Assembly (NCBI GenBank): GCA_019636175.1
Contig: JAHBYC010000003.1
Location: 62,001-126,000 of the forward strand
Length of the DNA: 64,000 bases
Reading direction: 5' to 3'
Origin: Caulobacter sp.
Lineage (GTDB): Bacteria > Pseudomonadota > Alphaproteobacteria > Caulobacterales > Caulobacteraceae
How positions within the stretch are numbered: the first letter of the stretch is position 1; every line of letters starts with the position of its first letter. Below are positions 18,082 to 26,288 of this stretch, one piece after another. Both the position numbers and the translations under genes were made by a program. A model generated the notes under the pieces. That model made no database searches. It was not told the DNA's origin and saw only the letters and a list, made by a program, of their open reading frames with translations.

Positions 18082-18357
18082 TTGAATACCGCTGACATCA
18101 TCGACGCCGTGGCGTCGAGCGACGACAAGCTGACCAAAGCCCAGGCCAAGGCCGTGGTCGACGGCGTCTTCGCCGCGATCCGTGACGCCGCGGTGAAGGG
18201 TGAGGAAGTTTCGATCCCGGGCTTTGGCAAGTTCAAGGTCCAGAACAAGCCGGCCCGCACCGGCCGCAACCCCTCCACCGGCGCGACCATCCAGATCGCC
18301 GCCAGCAAGAAGGTTTCCTTCCAGGCCGCCAAGGCCCTGAAGGACGCTCTGGCCTAA
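18082..18357 (+). CDS. HU family DNA-binding protein
   Basis: A 91-residue nucleoid protein that bends and compacts DNA. The helical N-terminus (NTADIIDAVASSDDKLTKAQ) and EVSIPGFGKFKVQNKPARTG plus GRNPSTGATIQIAASKKVSF are the standard HU/IHF arm and dimer blocks. The TTG at 18082 is chosen because GGAGAG lies six bases upstream and the family N-terminus begins there. A longer frame from 18013 is not conserved. Downstream is a clear terminator. Whether this is the main HU or a paralogue cannot be told here. Confidence 0.93.
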   Translation: MNTADIIDAVASSDDKLTKAQAKAVVDGVFAAIRDAAVKGEEVSIPGFGKFKVQNKPARTGRNPSTGATIQIAASKKVSFQAAKALKDALA

Positions 18358-18382
18358 TCCGCCAGACCTTCTGAACTGCACG

Positions 18383-18416
18383 ACGCCCACGACGGTTCGC
18401 CGGCGTGGGCGTTTGT
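18383..18416 (+). terminator. Intrinsic terminator after the HU gene
   Basis: ACGCCCACG (18383-18391) pairs exactly with CGTGGGCGT (18404-18412) around a 12-base loop, followed by TTGTG. It lies 26 bases after the HU stop. Confidence 0.8.
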
Positions 18417-18467
18417 GTATCCGGGCAAACGGATCATATTGGCGAAGCAGCGAGGGGTTCAAAACCG

Positions 18468-18845
18468 ATGGAAGACGTTCCCGGCCTCGGCGCCTTCGCC
18501 ATCGTGCCATCCAACAATCTGGTCGCGGCGATTCCCTTCTGGGAGCGACTGGGCTTTGCCCGAACCGGCGGCGACGCCAACTACATCATCATGACCGGCT
18601 GGGGTTGCGAGGTGCATCTGATCCAGGCGGGCAAAGGGCCATGGCGGGTGCCGGAGGAACATAACCCCTTCGGCGTCTTCATCCGCACGCCCGAGGTGGA
18701 CGCCATCGCCGCAAGAGTAGACGACCTGATCATCCGGCCCGGCGGCGTGCTGCGTCATCGGGAGTGGGGACTCTATGAGGTCGGGATCGCCGGGCCCGAC
18801 GGTCTACTGGTTCGCGTCGGCTGGCCATCGCGGCTGATGCCCTGA
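18468..18845 (+). CDS. VOC family (glyoxalase/bleomycin resistance-like) protein
   Basis: A 125-residue protein of the vicinal oxygen chelate fold. AIVPSNNLVAAIPFWERLGF (residues 11-30) is the classic first strand-helix unit, followed by GWGCEVHLIQ and the C-terminal EVGIAGPDGLLVRVGWPS. Ligand-binding family members of this size sequester antibiotics or act on small thiols. The ATG at 18468 has GAGGGG about ten bases upstream; the frame is open further upstream but runs through the HU terminator. Function unassigned. Confidence 0.82.
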   Translation: MEDVPGLGAFAIVPSNNLVAAIPFWERLGFARTGGDANYIIMTGWGCEVHLIQAGKGPWRVPEEHNPFGVFIRTPEVDAIAARVDDLIIRPGGVLRHREWGLYEVGIAGPDGLLVRVGWPSRLMP

Positions 18846-18962
18846 TCGTCGGAGGACAGAGGCCGCGCTGCCAGGCCTGGATTGGCCCGGCTTGCCCCAA
18901 ACGGTTTGCGCCTAAGATATATTATCGGAAATATGATGCTCAGGTCTGCGCCGAAACGCCCC
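18846..18962. other. Convergent intergenic segment with an A+T-rich patch
   Basis: It separates the VOC gene and the MBL hydrolase. Most is GC-rich, but 18914-18936 (AAGATATATTATCGG and following) is sharply A+T-rich, with ATAT repeated on both sides of TATCGGA. No gene or clean terminator is seen. Confidence 0.4.
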
Positions 18963-19772
18963 TCAGATCGCGCCCTCAACCTCCAGTCCGTCCCAGGCCG
19001 GCTCCACGCCATCCGGAAGTTCCTGCCGTAAGCGATTGAAGTCCATATCGATATGCATGTTCGTCAGAACGGCGCGCCGCGGCTGAACCCGATTGATCCA
19101 GCGCAGCGTCTCCGCCAGATGCGCATGGGTCGGATGCGGCGTGTAGCGCAGCGCATCGACGATCCAGGTATCGACACCCTCCAGAGCGTCGAAAGCCGAC
19201 TCCGGCAGGCCGTTGACGTCCGGCGAATAAGCGACGGACCCGAAACGGAAACCGAGCGACCGGATCTCGCCGTGCTCCTGGTCGAAGGCCACCACAGGAA
19301 TGGCGCCCGACGGTCCCTCGACGTCGAAACGGACGCCCAGGCCCGGCATGGGCCGTAGCTCGCTGATGGCGGGATAGCCGCCGTGACTGTGGAAAATGTA
19401 GCCGAAGCGATGCTCCAGCCGCGCCCAGGTGGCCTGGTCCATCCAAGCGGGAATCCGCTGGCGCTGGTTCAGCGCAAAGGCCCGGATGTCGTCCAGTCCA
19501 TGGGTCTGATCCGCGTGATCGTTGGTGAAAAGAATGCCATCAAGTCGCTGTATTTGCGCTGAAATCGCCTGCTCTCTGAAATCCGGCGAGGTATCGACGA
19601 CCAGCGTTGTTTCGGCGCTGCCGGGCGCGCCTGGACGACGCACGACGACAGAGCAGCGGCGGCGGCGGTTCTTCGGCTCGTCGGGATCACAGGCGCCCCA
19701 GTTTCCGTCCGCCCGGGGCACGCCGCCGGAGGATCCGCAGCCCAGAATGGTCAGCCGCAGCGCGCCGCTCAT
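18963..19772 (-). CDS. MBL-fold metallohydrolase (PhnP-like)
   Basis: A 269-residue metallo-beta-lactamase fold hydrolase. LTILGCGSSGGVPR (residues 8-21) opens the fold; the metal motif reads TNDHADQTHG (83-92), a form of HxHxDH in which some ligands are shifted, as in PhnP-type proteins. VVDTSPDFR, VAYSPDVNGLPESAFD and the closing LTNMHIDMD add further ligands. PhnP relatives are phosphodiesterases; the substrate here is unknown. The gene is the last of the rlpA-tmk-holB-tatD-MBL run and its start overlaps the tatD stop by four bases. Confidence 0.85.
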   Translation of the reverse strand: MSGALRLTILGCGSSGGVPRADGNWGACDPDEPKNRRRRCSVVVRRPGAPGSAETTLVVDTSPDFREQAISAQIQRLDGILFTNDHADQTHGLDDIRAFALNQRQRIPAWMDQATWARLEHRFGYIFHSHGGYPAISELRPMPGLGVRFDVEGPSGAIPVVAFDQEHGEIRSLGFRFGSVAYSPDVNGLPESAFDALEGVDTWIVDALRYTPHPTHAHLAETLRWINRVQPRRAVLTNMHIDMDFNRLRQELPDGVEPAWDGLEVEGAI

Positions 19773-20548
19773 GGCCGGGGAATCCGGTCGAACAGGCCGA
19801 AAAAGGCGTCTTCCGTGCGGGCCTCGGCATCGTCGCGAGACCAGCCGCGAATCTCGGCCAGTTTTTCAAGGATATGAGGCAGATACGCCGGTTCGTTGCG
19901 ACGGCCGCGCATCGGGACAGGCGCCAGATAGGGACAGTCCGTCTCAAGAATGATGCGATCGGCCGGCATGTCGCGGATCACCGCCCGGACATCTTCGGCG
20001 GCCTTGAAGGTGGCGATGCCCGAGACAGAGAACCAGGCCCCCAGGGCCGCCGCGCGCCGGGCCAGCTCCGCGCCGCTGGTGTAGCAATGCATCAGCAGTT
20101 TGAACGGCCCGGCGGCGAATTCCTCCTCCAGGATCTGCCCCATCACCGCGTCGGCCTCGCGGGTGTGGACCACCAACGGCAGGCCGGTCTCACGGGCGGC
20201 GATGGCGTGCTGGCGAAAGACGGCGGCCTGAACCTCACGGGGGCTGAGGTCATAGTGGAAGTCCAGTCCGCATTCCCCGATGCCGACGACCCTGGGCCTG
20301 GCCGCCAGGTCGATCAGGGCTTTGGCCGCAAGTTGCGGATTTTCCTTGGCTTCATGCGGATGGGTCCCGACGGTGCACCAGATGTCCTCATGGGCCATGG
20401 CGATGGCGTGCACGGCGTCGAACGACGAGACCTTGTCGCAGATGGTGACCATCATCGCGACCCCGGCGGCCCGGGCGCGGTCGATGACCTCGGCCTGATC
20501 CTCGGCGAACTGGGGGGCGTGCAGGTTGACGTGGCTGTCGATCAGCAT
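19769..20548 (-). CDS. tatD: TatD family metal-dependent DNase
   Basis: A 259-residue TIM-barrel hydrolase; TatD proteins are 3'-5' exonucleases active in DNA repair and turnover. GIGECGLDFHYD (about 91-102), VVHTREAD (about 131) and ILETDCPYLAP (about 204) are the family signatures. The first metal motif reads DSHVNLH (4-10) instead of the usual DxHxH, so one histidine is replaced by asparagine with another histidine two residues on. The neighbours tmk and holB are its normal partners in bacteria. It overlaps the MBL gene by four bases and abuts holB directly. Confidence 0.92.
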   Translation of the reverse strand: MLIDSHVNLHAPQFAEDQAEVIDRARAAGVAMMVTICDKVSSFDAVHAIAMAHEDIWCTVGTHPHEAKENPQLAAKALIDLAARPRVVGIGECGLDFHYDLSPREVQAAVFRQHAIAARETGLPLVVHTREADAVMGQILEEEFAAGPFKLLMHCYTSGAELARRAAALGAWFSVSGIATFKAAEDVRAVIRDMPADRIILETDCPYLAPVPMRGRRNEPAYLPHILEKLAEIRGWSRDDAEARTEDAFFGLFDRIPRP

Positions 20549-21547
20549 TCAGGCCGCCGCCGCCTTCAACGCCCGCACGGCGGTCCAGAAACTGTCGGCC
20601 CGGTCCAGGTTCAGGGCCTCGGCCTCCCGAGGCAACCGCTCCAGCAGCGTCCAGACCTCCGCCCAGCGGTCGAGATCGCTCCCCTCCCCGCTCAGGGCCT
20701 GATCGACCGCCATGGTGCGGACACGGTCGCTCAGCCGCTCGAACAGCATCTGGAAGCGCTCCGCGCCGGTCGCCCCGCGGAAACTGTCGGACAGGGCCAG
20801 CAGCGGGGCCGGATCGGGGTTCTTGAGGTGGGTCAGCAGCTCATGGGCGGAATCGTCGATGGCCAGGACATTGAGGTCGGCCATGCGCAGGGCCAGACCA
20901 GGAGCGCCGCCGGCCATGCGGACCAGCCGGGCGGCGTCCTGCGCGACCAGCCCGGTGCGGTCCCGAACGATGGCTTCGGCCGTCTCCGCCTCCGGCGCCC
21001 TGAAAGCCAGTGTGCGGCAGCGCGAGCGAATGGTCGGCAACAGCCGCCCCGGCGCATGGGAGACCAGCAGCAGCACACCTCGCGGCGGCGGCTCTTCAAG
21101 GGTCTTGAGGATGGCGTTGGCGGCGTTGACGTTGAGGTCGTCGGCGGCGTCGACAATGGCGACGCGATAGGGGGCCTGCGCCGGCGACTTGGCGAAGAAT
21201 TCCGACAGCTGTCGCGCCTCGTCGACGGGGATGACCTTTCGCGGCTTGCCGTCCTCGCCGATCCGCTCCAGCACCATCAGATCGGGATGGGTCCGGGCGG
21301 CGAGGAGCCGGCTGACCGGGTGGGACGGACTGGACGACAGAGGCCCGCCCTCCCCGTCCCGCGGCGCGCCCAGCAGGCGCCGGGCGGCCATATAGGCGAA
21401 GGTGGCCTTGCCGACCCCCTCGGGACCGGTCAGCAGCCAGGCGTGATGCAGCCGACCAGAGGTCATGGCCGCGACGAAGGCGGCTTCCTGGCCGTCGTGG
21501 CCCAGCAGCCTGCGGGTGTCGCGCGGGTGGCCGGCGGCGTCAGACAT
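20549..21547 (-). CDS. holB: DNA polymerase III delta' subunit
   Basis: A 332-residue clamp-loader subunit. LLGHDGQEAAFVAAMTSGRL and the Walker A LLTGPEGVGKAT (about 38-49) begin the AAA+ fold; IVDAADDLNVNAANAILKTL (about 135-154) and SRCRTL are typical of delta'. The four-cysteine zinc module of E. coli delta' is not present: the only cysteine near that part is in SRCR. The start at ATG 21547 (MSDAAGHPRD) overlaps the tmk 3' end by eight bases, giving coupled expression with tmk and tatD. Confidence 0.92.
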   Translation of the reverse strand: MSDAAGHPRDTRRLLGHDGQEAAFVAAMTSGRLHHAWLLTGPEGVGKATFAYMAARRLLGAPRDGEGGPLSSSPSHPVSRLLAARTHPDLMVLERIGEDGKPRKVIPVDEARQLSEFFAKSPAQAPYRVAIVDAADDLNVNAANAILKTLEEPPPRGVLLLVSHAPGRLLPTIRSRCRTLAFRAPEAETAEAIVRDRTGLVAQDAARLVRMAGGAPGLALRMADLNVLAIDDSAHELLTHLKNPDPAPLLALSDSFRGATGAERFQMLFERLSDRVRTMAVDQALSGEGSDLDRWAEVWTLLERLPREAEALNLDRADSFWTAVRALKAAAA

Positions 21548-22178
21548 CGGCCAGCTCGATGCGCCGGCTGACGGCGGTGATGATGTCGGCCCCGACGGCC
21601 TCGGGCGTGCGATCGGCGGCGAGCACCACACAGCGCGTCGGGTCGGCGGCGGCGATATCCAGGAAGGCCTGGCGCAGGCGCTGATGAAAGGCGGCGCCCT
21701 TGGCCTCGAACCGGTCCTCTCCGCCGCCGCGCGACAGGGCCCGCGAGAGGCCCTTTTCCACGGGAAGGTCGAGGATCAGGGTGAGGTCCGGTTTCAGGTC
21801 CTCAAGGACACAGGCCTCGAGAGTGTCGATCAGCCGTTCATCGACCTGCCCGCCGGCGCCCTGATAGGCCCGGGTGGAATCGGCGAAGCGGTCGCAGATG
21901 ATGATCTTTCCCGCCTCCAGCGCGGGCCGGATCACCCGCTCGATGTGGTCGCGGCGGGCGGCGTACATCAGCAGGGCCTCGGTGACCGGCGACCAGCGCT
22001 CGGGCGGCCCGTTCAGCACGATGTCGCGAATGGCTTCGGCGCCTGGTGATCCGCCTGGCTCGCGGGTCAGCACCGGATCGTGGCCGTGGGCGCGCAGGTG
22101 TTCGGCGAGGCGGCGAACCTGGGTCGATTTCCCGGCGCCCTCGCCGCCCTCGAAGGTAATGAAGAATCCGCGCGACAT
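21540..22178 (-). CDS. tmk: Thymidylate kinase
   Basis: A 212-residue enzyme that phosphorylates dTMP to dTDP for DNA synthesis. FEGGEGAGKST (P-loop, residues 9-19), TREPGGSPGAEAIR (39-52), DRFADSTRAYQGAGG with the DR(Y/F) motif and lid region LSRGGGEDRFE are all present. Length is normal. It is followed by holB with an eight-base overlap, and the RlpA-like lipoprotein gene lies 32 bases upstream on the same strand. Confidence 0.97.
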   Translation of the reverse strand: MSRGFFITFEGGEGAGKSTQVRRLAEHLRAHGHDPVLTREPGGSPGAEAIRDIVLNGPPERWSPVTEALLMYAARRDHIERVIRPALEAGKIIICDRFADSTRAYQGAGGQVDERLIDTLEACVLEDLKPDLTLILDLPVEKGLSRALSRGGGEDRFEAKGAAFHQRLRQAFLDIAAADPTRCVVLAADRTPEAVGADIITAVSRRIELADV

Positions 22179-22210
22179 GCCCTTCCCTTCGACTGGAACG
22201 GCGGGCGAGT

Positions 22211-23041
22211 CTAGCGGCTGGCGATCAACTTTGCGTCCGGAAAGCCGAGGGCGGCGACGGCGTCGCGAAGCCGGGCGCCCTCGTCGGCGCTGGAGGCGCC
22301 GACCACGACCCGATACAGGGTCCGGCCCCCGCGCTGCAGGGGAACGATCTCGGCCCGGCCGACCTCGCGCAAGGAATTCACCGCCTTTTCGGCGTTGCCC
22401 CGATCGGCGAAGGCGCCGGCCTGAACCGTCCAGCCTCCGCCCGCTGAAACATTGGCGCTGGCCTGGCGAACCGGCGCGGGATCGGGATCAGCGACCACTC
22501 CGGCATACCGCAATGTCCTGTCCTTGCCGCGCGGCGGCGCCGGTCCGACGTAGCGCACCCTCACCCGGGCCGTGCCCTTGCGGTCGAAACCGAGTGCCTG
22601 GGCCCCGGCGCGGGACATGTCGATGATGCGACCATCGACGAAGGGGCCGCGGTCATTGACGCGAACCCGGATCTTCTTGCCGTTATCGAGGTTGGTCACC
22701 TCGACAATGCTGGGCAGGGGCAAGGTCTTGTGGGCGGCGGATATCACCCACATGTCGAACACCTCGCCGTTTGAGGTCTGCTTGTTGTGGAACTGCTGGC
22801 CGTACCAGCTGGCGATACCGACCTCGTTGTAGTTGGGCTGTTCGCGCGGCGTGTACCAGACCCCCCGCACCTGATAGGGCCGCATCGTGCCCGGCACGCG
22901 GCCGCCCGGCGCCTTGCTCGCCGAACTCTGCGGAACAGGCCCGGCCCGGGTCGCCAGCCGTGGCGTGGCGCAGGCCGAAAGGCTGACGGCCATCGCCAGA
23001 ACCAGCGCCCAGACGCCTGCTCGTGACCCTGCGCTCCCCAT
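22211..23041 (-). CDS. rlpA: RlpA-like septal lipoprotein with SPOR domain
   Basis: A 276-residue envelope protein. The signal peptide ends in the lipobox LSAC with C24, so it should be an outer-membrane lipoprotein. Residues about 75-165 are the double-psi beta-barrel of RlpA (GIASWYGQQFHNKQTSNGE, VRVNDRGPF, IIDMSRAGAQALG), a domain with lytic transglycosylase activity on denuded glycans in Pseudomonas. Residues about 200-276 are a SPOR domain (WTVQAGAFADRGNAEKAV) that targets the division septum. It heads the tmk-holB-tatD run. Confidence 0.9.
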   Translation of the reverse strand: MGSAGSRAGVWALVLAMAVSLSACATPRLATRAGPVPQSSASKAPGGRVPGTMRPYQVRGVWYTPREQPNYNEVGIASWYGQQFHNKQTSNGEVFDMWVISAAHKTLPLPSIVEVTNLDNGKKIRVRVNDRGPFVDGRIIDMSRAGAQALGFDRKGTARVRVRYVGPAPPRGKDRTLRYAGVVADPDPAPVRQASANVSAGGGWTVQAGAFADRGNAEKAVNSLREVGRAEIVPLQRGGRTLYRVVVGASSADEGARLRDAVAALGFPDAKLIASR

Positions 23042-23201
23042 CGGCGCGCCGCTCCCCTTCTGATCGGTTCACACCATAGGGCCGGGCCATCTTCGTTTCG
23101 GTTAACGGCGGGCAAAGCCCTTTGGGGAGTGCGGCGCGCCTGCTATAGGCCCTCGCCTCAGACGGCGGACCGACTCGAGCCAGCGCTCGGCGGCCGACGT
23201 G

Positions 23202-23291
23202 GGACAGGTGGCCGAGTGGTTTAAGGCAGCGGTCTTGAAAACCGCCGTGGGTGTGAGCCCACCGTGGGTTCGAATCCCACCCTGTCCGCCA
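23202..23291 (+). tRNA. tRNA-Ser (UGA anticodon)
   Basis: The acceptor stem GGACAGG (23202-23208) pairs with CCTGTCC (23281-23287), followed by G and an encoded CCA (23289-23291). The anticodon stem GCGGT/ACCGC encloses CTTGAAA with anticodon TGA at 23236-23238. A long variable arm (GTGGGTGTGAGCCCACC) and the T-arm GTGGGTTCGAATCCCAC complete a class II serine tRNA. It ends seven bases before the convergent ATPase stop, a typical site type for integrated elements, although no integrase is seen. Confidence 0.97.
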
Positions 23292-23297
23292 GCCGCC

Positions 23298-26180
23298 TCA
23301 TGCGCCGAGAGACGCCAGCATTCCGCCGATCCAGGCCTCGCTTTCCGGGTCGGTTGTTCGCGCCTGGTTCAGATGATCGATGAGGGCCGCGCGCACCGGT
23401 TGGGCCGCGTCCGGCCCCTTGCGTTGGCAATAGGCCAGCGCGCTGTTGGTCATGCGGGTCAGGGCATGGCCGCTGACGGCGCCGGCGCTCTTGCGCAGGG
23501 CCTCGGCGATAGCCTCCGGCGACGGTGGCTGGGCGGACTGGAGATCCGACGCGAAGACGTCGAGCTGCAGGCGAAGCTCCGCCATGTCACCCCAGGCGGC
23601 GGGGGGCGCCCCCAGGGCGAGCGCCCCCTCAAGCATCTGACCGGCTTCGCCCGCCGCCTCGAAGGCCGCGGCCCTGCGGCCCGCCAGCGCGTTGACCAGC
23701 ATTACATAGGTCATCAGGCGATAGGCAGCCTGGCGCATGTCGGCCGACCGGGTCGCCTCCGCGGCCTCGACGATGATCGTCCGCATGCGCAGGAGGGGTA
23801 TCTCGAGCTGGGCGATATCCCCCTGCTCCGCCACCATCTGGGCGACATCCGTGAGGGTATGGACAGCCGTCAGCCGCGCGCCCGGCGTGGGATCGGCCTC
23901 CAGGTGGCGGAAGACCAGATCGCAAAGCATCCTGGCCAGATCCAGAATGGTCTGGCGACGGAAAGCGTCCGTCCAGCGGCCCAGGGAAAGACCTCTTTGG
24001 CCAGCAACGTCTGCGGCCCAATGTATTTCGGCTGCCAGTTCACGAAGCGGCTGGTACCGCGCGGTGGCGGCGAACTGCGGTGGAAACAGCCGACAGATTG
24101 CTTCATGCTGAATATGGAAATCGTCCAGTCGGGCGTCGAGCTCCGCGCCCAGGTCGTTTCTGGAACGCGCCTCGGCAATCGCGGCGTTCAGTTGCGCCAC
24201 CCGATCACCGGCCAGCTTTTTCGCTTCCGGGCTGAACGACGCCATCACACTGTCGATCTGCGGCCTGACGCTGGCGTCGATCCAGTCGGGGGGTGGTTGG
24301 TTCAGGGCCTCGAACAATCGCTTCACACTTGAGCCTCGGGCGATCCGAATGGCCTGGGGCCCCGCCTTCACCCAGCGTTCGCCAACCGTTTCCGCCAGGT
24401 GCTTCGCCAGATCGGCGCGGTTGGCGTCGACCAGCCGCGACAGCAGGCTGCCCGCGTCCATGTCGTCATCTCCCCGATAGCCGGAGACCAACGGGTCCAG
24501 CGCCAGAGCGCGTTCGGCATAGGCGACCGTGGTGATCGCATCCCAGACCAGGGCCGCCTCCGCCGCCAGTTCCAGCAGAAGCGCCGCCGCCAGTCCGGAG
24601 TCCGCCGCCTCTCCGGTGGCGGCCAGCAATGGCGCGGCCACCTGGCGCACTTCATTGCGCTCCTCCCGGGACATGGCCGCCAATCCTTCGGCGTCGGCGA
24701 GTTGCGCCCGCACGCTGGCCAATACGGCCGCCGTGGCCTCGGTGGTGTCGGCGACATTGGCAAGATCGCGCAGGGCCACGTCCCGGAACGCCCGCTGGGC
24801 AAAGCTGTAGACCCCCGGGGCAAGCGGGAAGACCAGCGCCTGCGGATTCTCGATACTGTCCAGACCTGTCGCGAGATCGCCCTTGCCGAGGCGGCTGGCG
24901 ACATCGAGGGTCATCCGGCGGCTGTATTCCATGCCCTGCAACGCGGACAGCGAGGCGGCCAGACGGATGTCCGGCGGCGAGGTCTGCAGCCGTTCGGCGA
25001 CCAGTTCGTGGATCTGGAAGTCCCGGGTCGCGAGGGCCTCAAGGCCCTGGTCGGTCAGGGCTCCGGCAGGATCCATATCGACGAACAGGCCGGGGTTGCG
25101 GCGGGCATGATCGACGATCTTCTCCAGCAGCAGGGCATTTCCACCGGCTCGCTCCAGCAGGACTTCGCGCTGGGGCCCGGTCAACCCGGGCAAGGCGCCC
25201 TCAACGATCCGGGCATAGACCTCGCCGTCCTGGGGGCGAAGTCGCATCGGCGTCCAGTCGGGGTCGCGCGCACGGGCCCAGTCTCCGGCCACCCTGGCGA
25301 AGCTGTCAGGAGACGCCGCCGCCGAGGCCTCGTTCCACTCCCGCTCCCAATGGGTGGCCAGCACCAGAAGCGGCCAGCCGCCTTTCTCCGCCGCCGCCAG
25401 AAGATCGCGCAGGAACACGATCAGGGCCTGGCTCTCTCCCGCCCACTGGGCGTCGTCGATGACCAGGACGACGGGAATGCGCTTCATCCGGGCGATGAGA
25501 CGGCGCGCCTGCCGGCCACGGGCCTTGAGATCGGCCAGGGCCGCGGGCGTATCCAGAAGATCGGCCAGCAGCGCCAACAGTTCGGAGGCGGACCCGAGGC
25601 GACGCTGCAATTCGGCTTCCCGCACCCGGACATCGCTGCGCGGCCGGGGCTTGAAGGCCTTGAAGACCTTGCGGCCGTCCTTGAAGTAGCCCCAGGCCGC
25701 GACCAGCAGCGCCCCGACCAGCGGGATCAGGCCGACCAGGGAGGTCAGCCCCTTCTCGACATACTCCACACCGAGCTTCTGTCGCTCCCGAGCGTCCGCC
25801 AGGGGCTGCAGATGCGGCTCAAGCGCCGACACATAGGTGCGCAGATCCGTCAGCTTGTCGCGACAGCGGATGCCCAGCCAGAGATAGGGCATGGGCGCGG
25901 CGCCGTTGGCGGGGTCGGCGGGATTGACCTCGGCATAGGCGTCATTGTCCGACAGAACGTCCGGCCAGTAGCCCTCCGCGCCCGGGCGATCACGGTGAGT
26001 CGACAGCCAGTTGTAGAATTGCTGGATCAGTCGGGTCTTCCCCAGGCCGGACTCGCCCAGGATGGTGATCAATTCAGGTCGGGATTCGGCGACATTGACC
26101 CGGTCAAACGCCGCCTGCAGTAATGCCAGCTCGCCTGTGCGGCCGCAGAACGGCCGCGCGATCATCGGGGTATCGAACAT
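23298..26180 (-). CDS. Large STAND-like P-loop ATPase, accessory region
   Basis: A 960-residue protein. Residues 1-55 read like an AAA_16/STAND NTPase: FCGRTGELALLQ (11-22) and Walker A GESGLGKT (42-49). Walker B VVLVIDDAQW is at 237-246. A hydrophobic stretch (LTSLVGLIPLVGALLVAAWG, 145-164) interrupts the NTPase region and could touch the membrane. The GGNALLLEKIVDHARR and QGMEYSRRMTLDVASRLGKG blocks resemble the helical and winged-helix parts of MalT-type STAND proteins; the last 500 residues are helical, repeat-like and without a known domain. Starts at ATG 26180, GTG 26195 or ATG 26165 are all possible. It is divergent from the orphan-VirD4 operon. Role unknown; signal-sensing switch ATPase is an inference. 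Confidence 0.75.
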   Translation of the reverse strand: MFDTPMIARPFCGRTGELALLQAAFDRVNVAESRPELITILGESGLGKTRLIQQFYNWLSTHRDRPGAEGYWPDVLSDNDAYAEVNPADPANGAAPMPYLWLGIRCRDKLTDLRTYVSALEPHLQPLADARERQKLGVEYVEKGLTSLVGLIPLVGALLVAAWGYFKDGRKVFKAFKPRPRSDVRVREAELQRRLGSASELLALLADLLDTPAALADLKARGRQARRLIARMKRIPVVLVIDDAQWAGESQALIVFLRDLLAAAEKGGWPLLVLATHWEREWNEASAAASPDSFARVAGDWARARDPDWTPMRLRPQDGEVYARIVEGALPGLTGPQREVLLERAGGNALLLEKIVDHARRNPGLFVDMDPAGALTDQGLEALATRDFQIHELVAERLQTSPPDIRLAASLSALQGMEYSRRMTLDVASRLGKGDLATGLDSIENPQALVFPLAPGVYSFAQRAFRDVALRDLANVADTTEATAAVLASVRAQLADAEGLAAMSREERNEVRQVAAPLLAATGEAADSGLAAALLLELAAEAALVWDAITTVAYAERALALDPLVSGYRGDDDMDAGSLLSRLVDANRADLAKHLAETVGERWVKAGPQAIRIARGSSVKRLFEALNQPPPDWIDASVRPQIDSVMASFSPEAKKLAGDRVAQLNAAIAEARSRNDLGAELDARLDDFHIQHEAICRLFPPQFAATARYQPLRELAAEIHWAADVAGQRGLSLGRWTDAFRRQTILDLARMLCDLVFRHLEADPTPGARLTAVHTLTDVAQMVAEQGDIAQLEIPLLRMRTIIVEAAEATRSADMRQAAYRLMTYVMLVNALAGRRAAAFEAAGEAGQMLEGALALGAPPAAWGDMAELRLQLDVFASDLQSAQPPSPEAIAEALRKSAGAVSGHALTRMTNSALAYCQRKGPDAAQPVRAALIDHLNQARTTDPESEAWIGGMLASLGA

Positions 26181-26288
26181 CTGCCTGCAACCCACTCAGC
26201 CGCCGCTCGAAGTTCTATCTGAGAAGTTGGGGCTTGAATTGCAACGTTCATCATCCGATGTCTGCTGAAGTGGCGTCGGGGGCGTGTC
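26181..26288. promoter_or_regulatory. Divergent promoter region of the accessory trio
   Basis: About 100 bases separate the ATPase start from the 478-residue gene and hold both promoters. The centre (26206-26260) is less GC-rich than its surroundings (AGTTCTATCTGAGAAGTTGG, TTGAATTGCAACGTTC). No operator symmetry is obvious. Confidence 0.4.
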
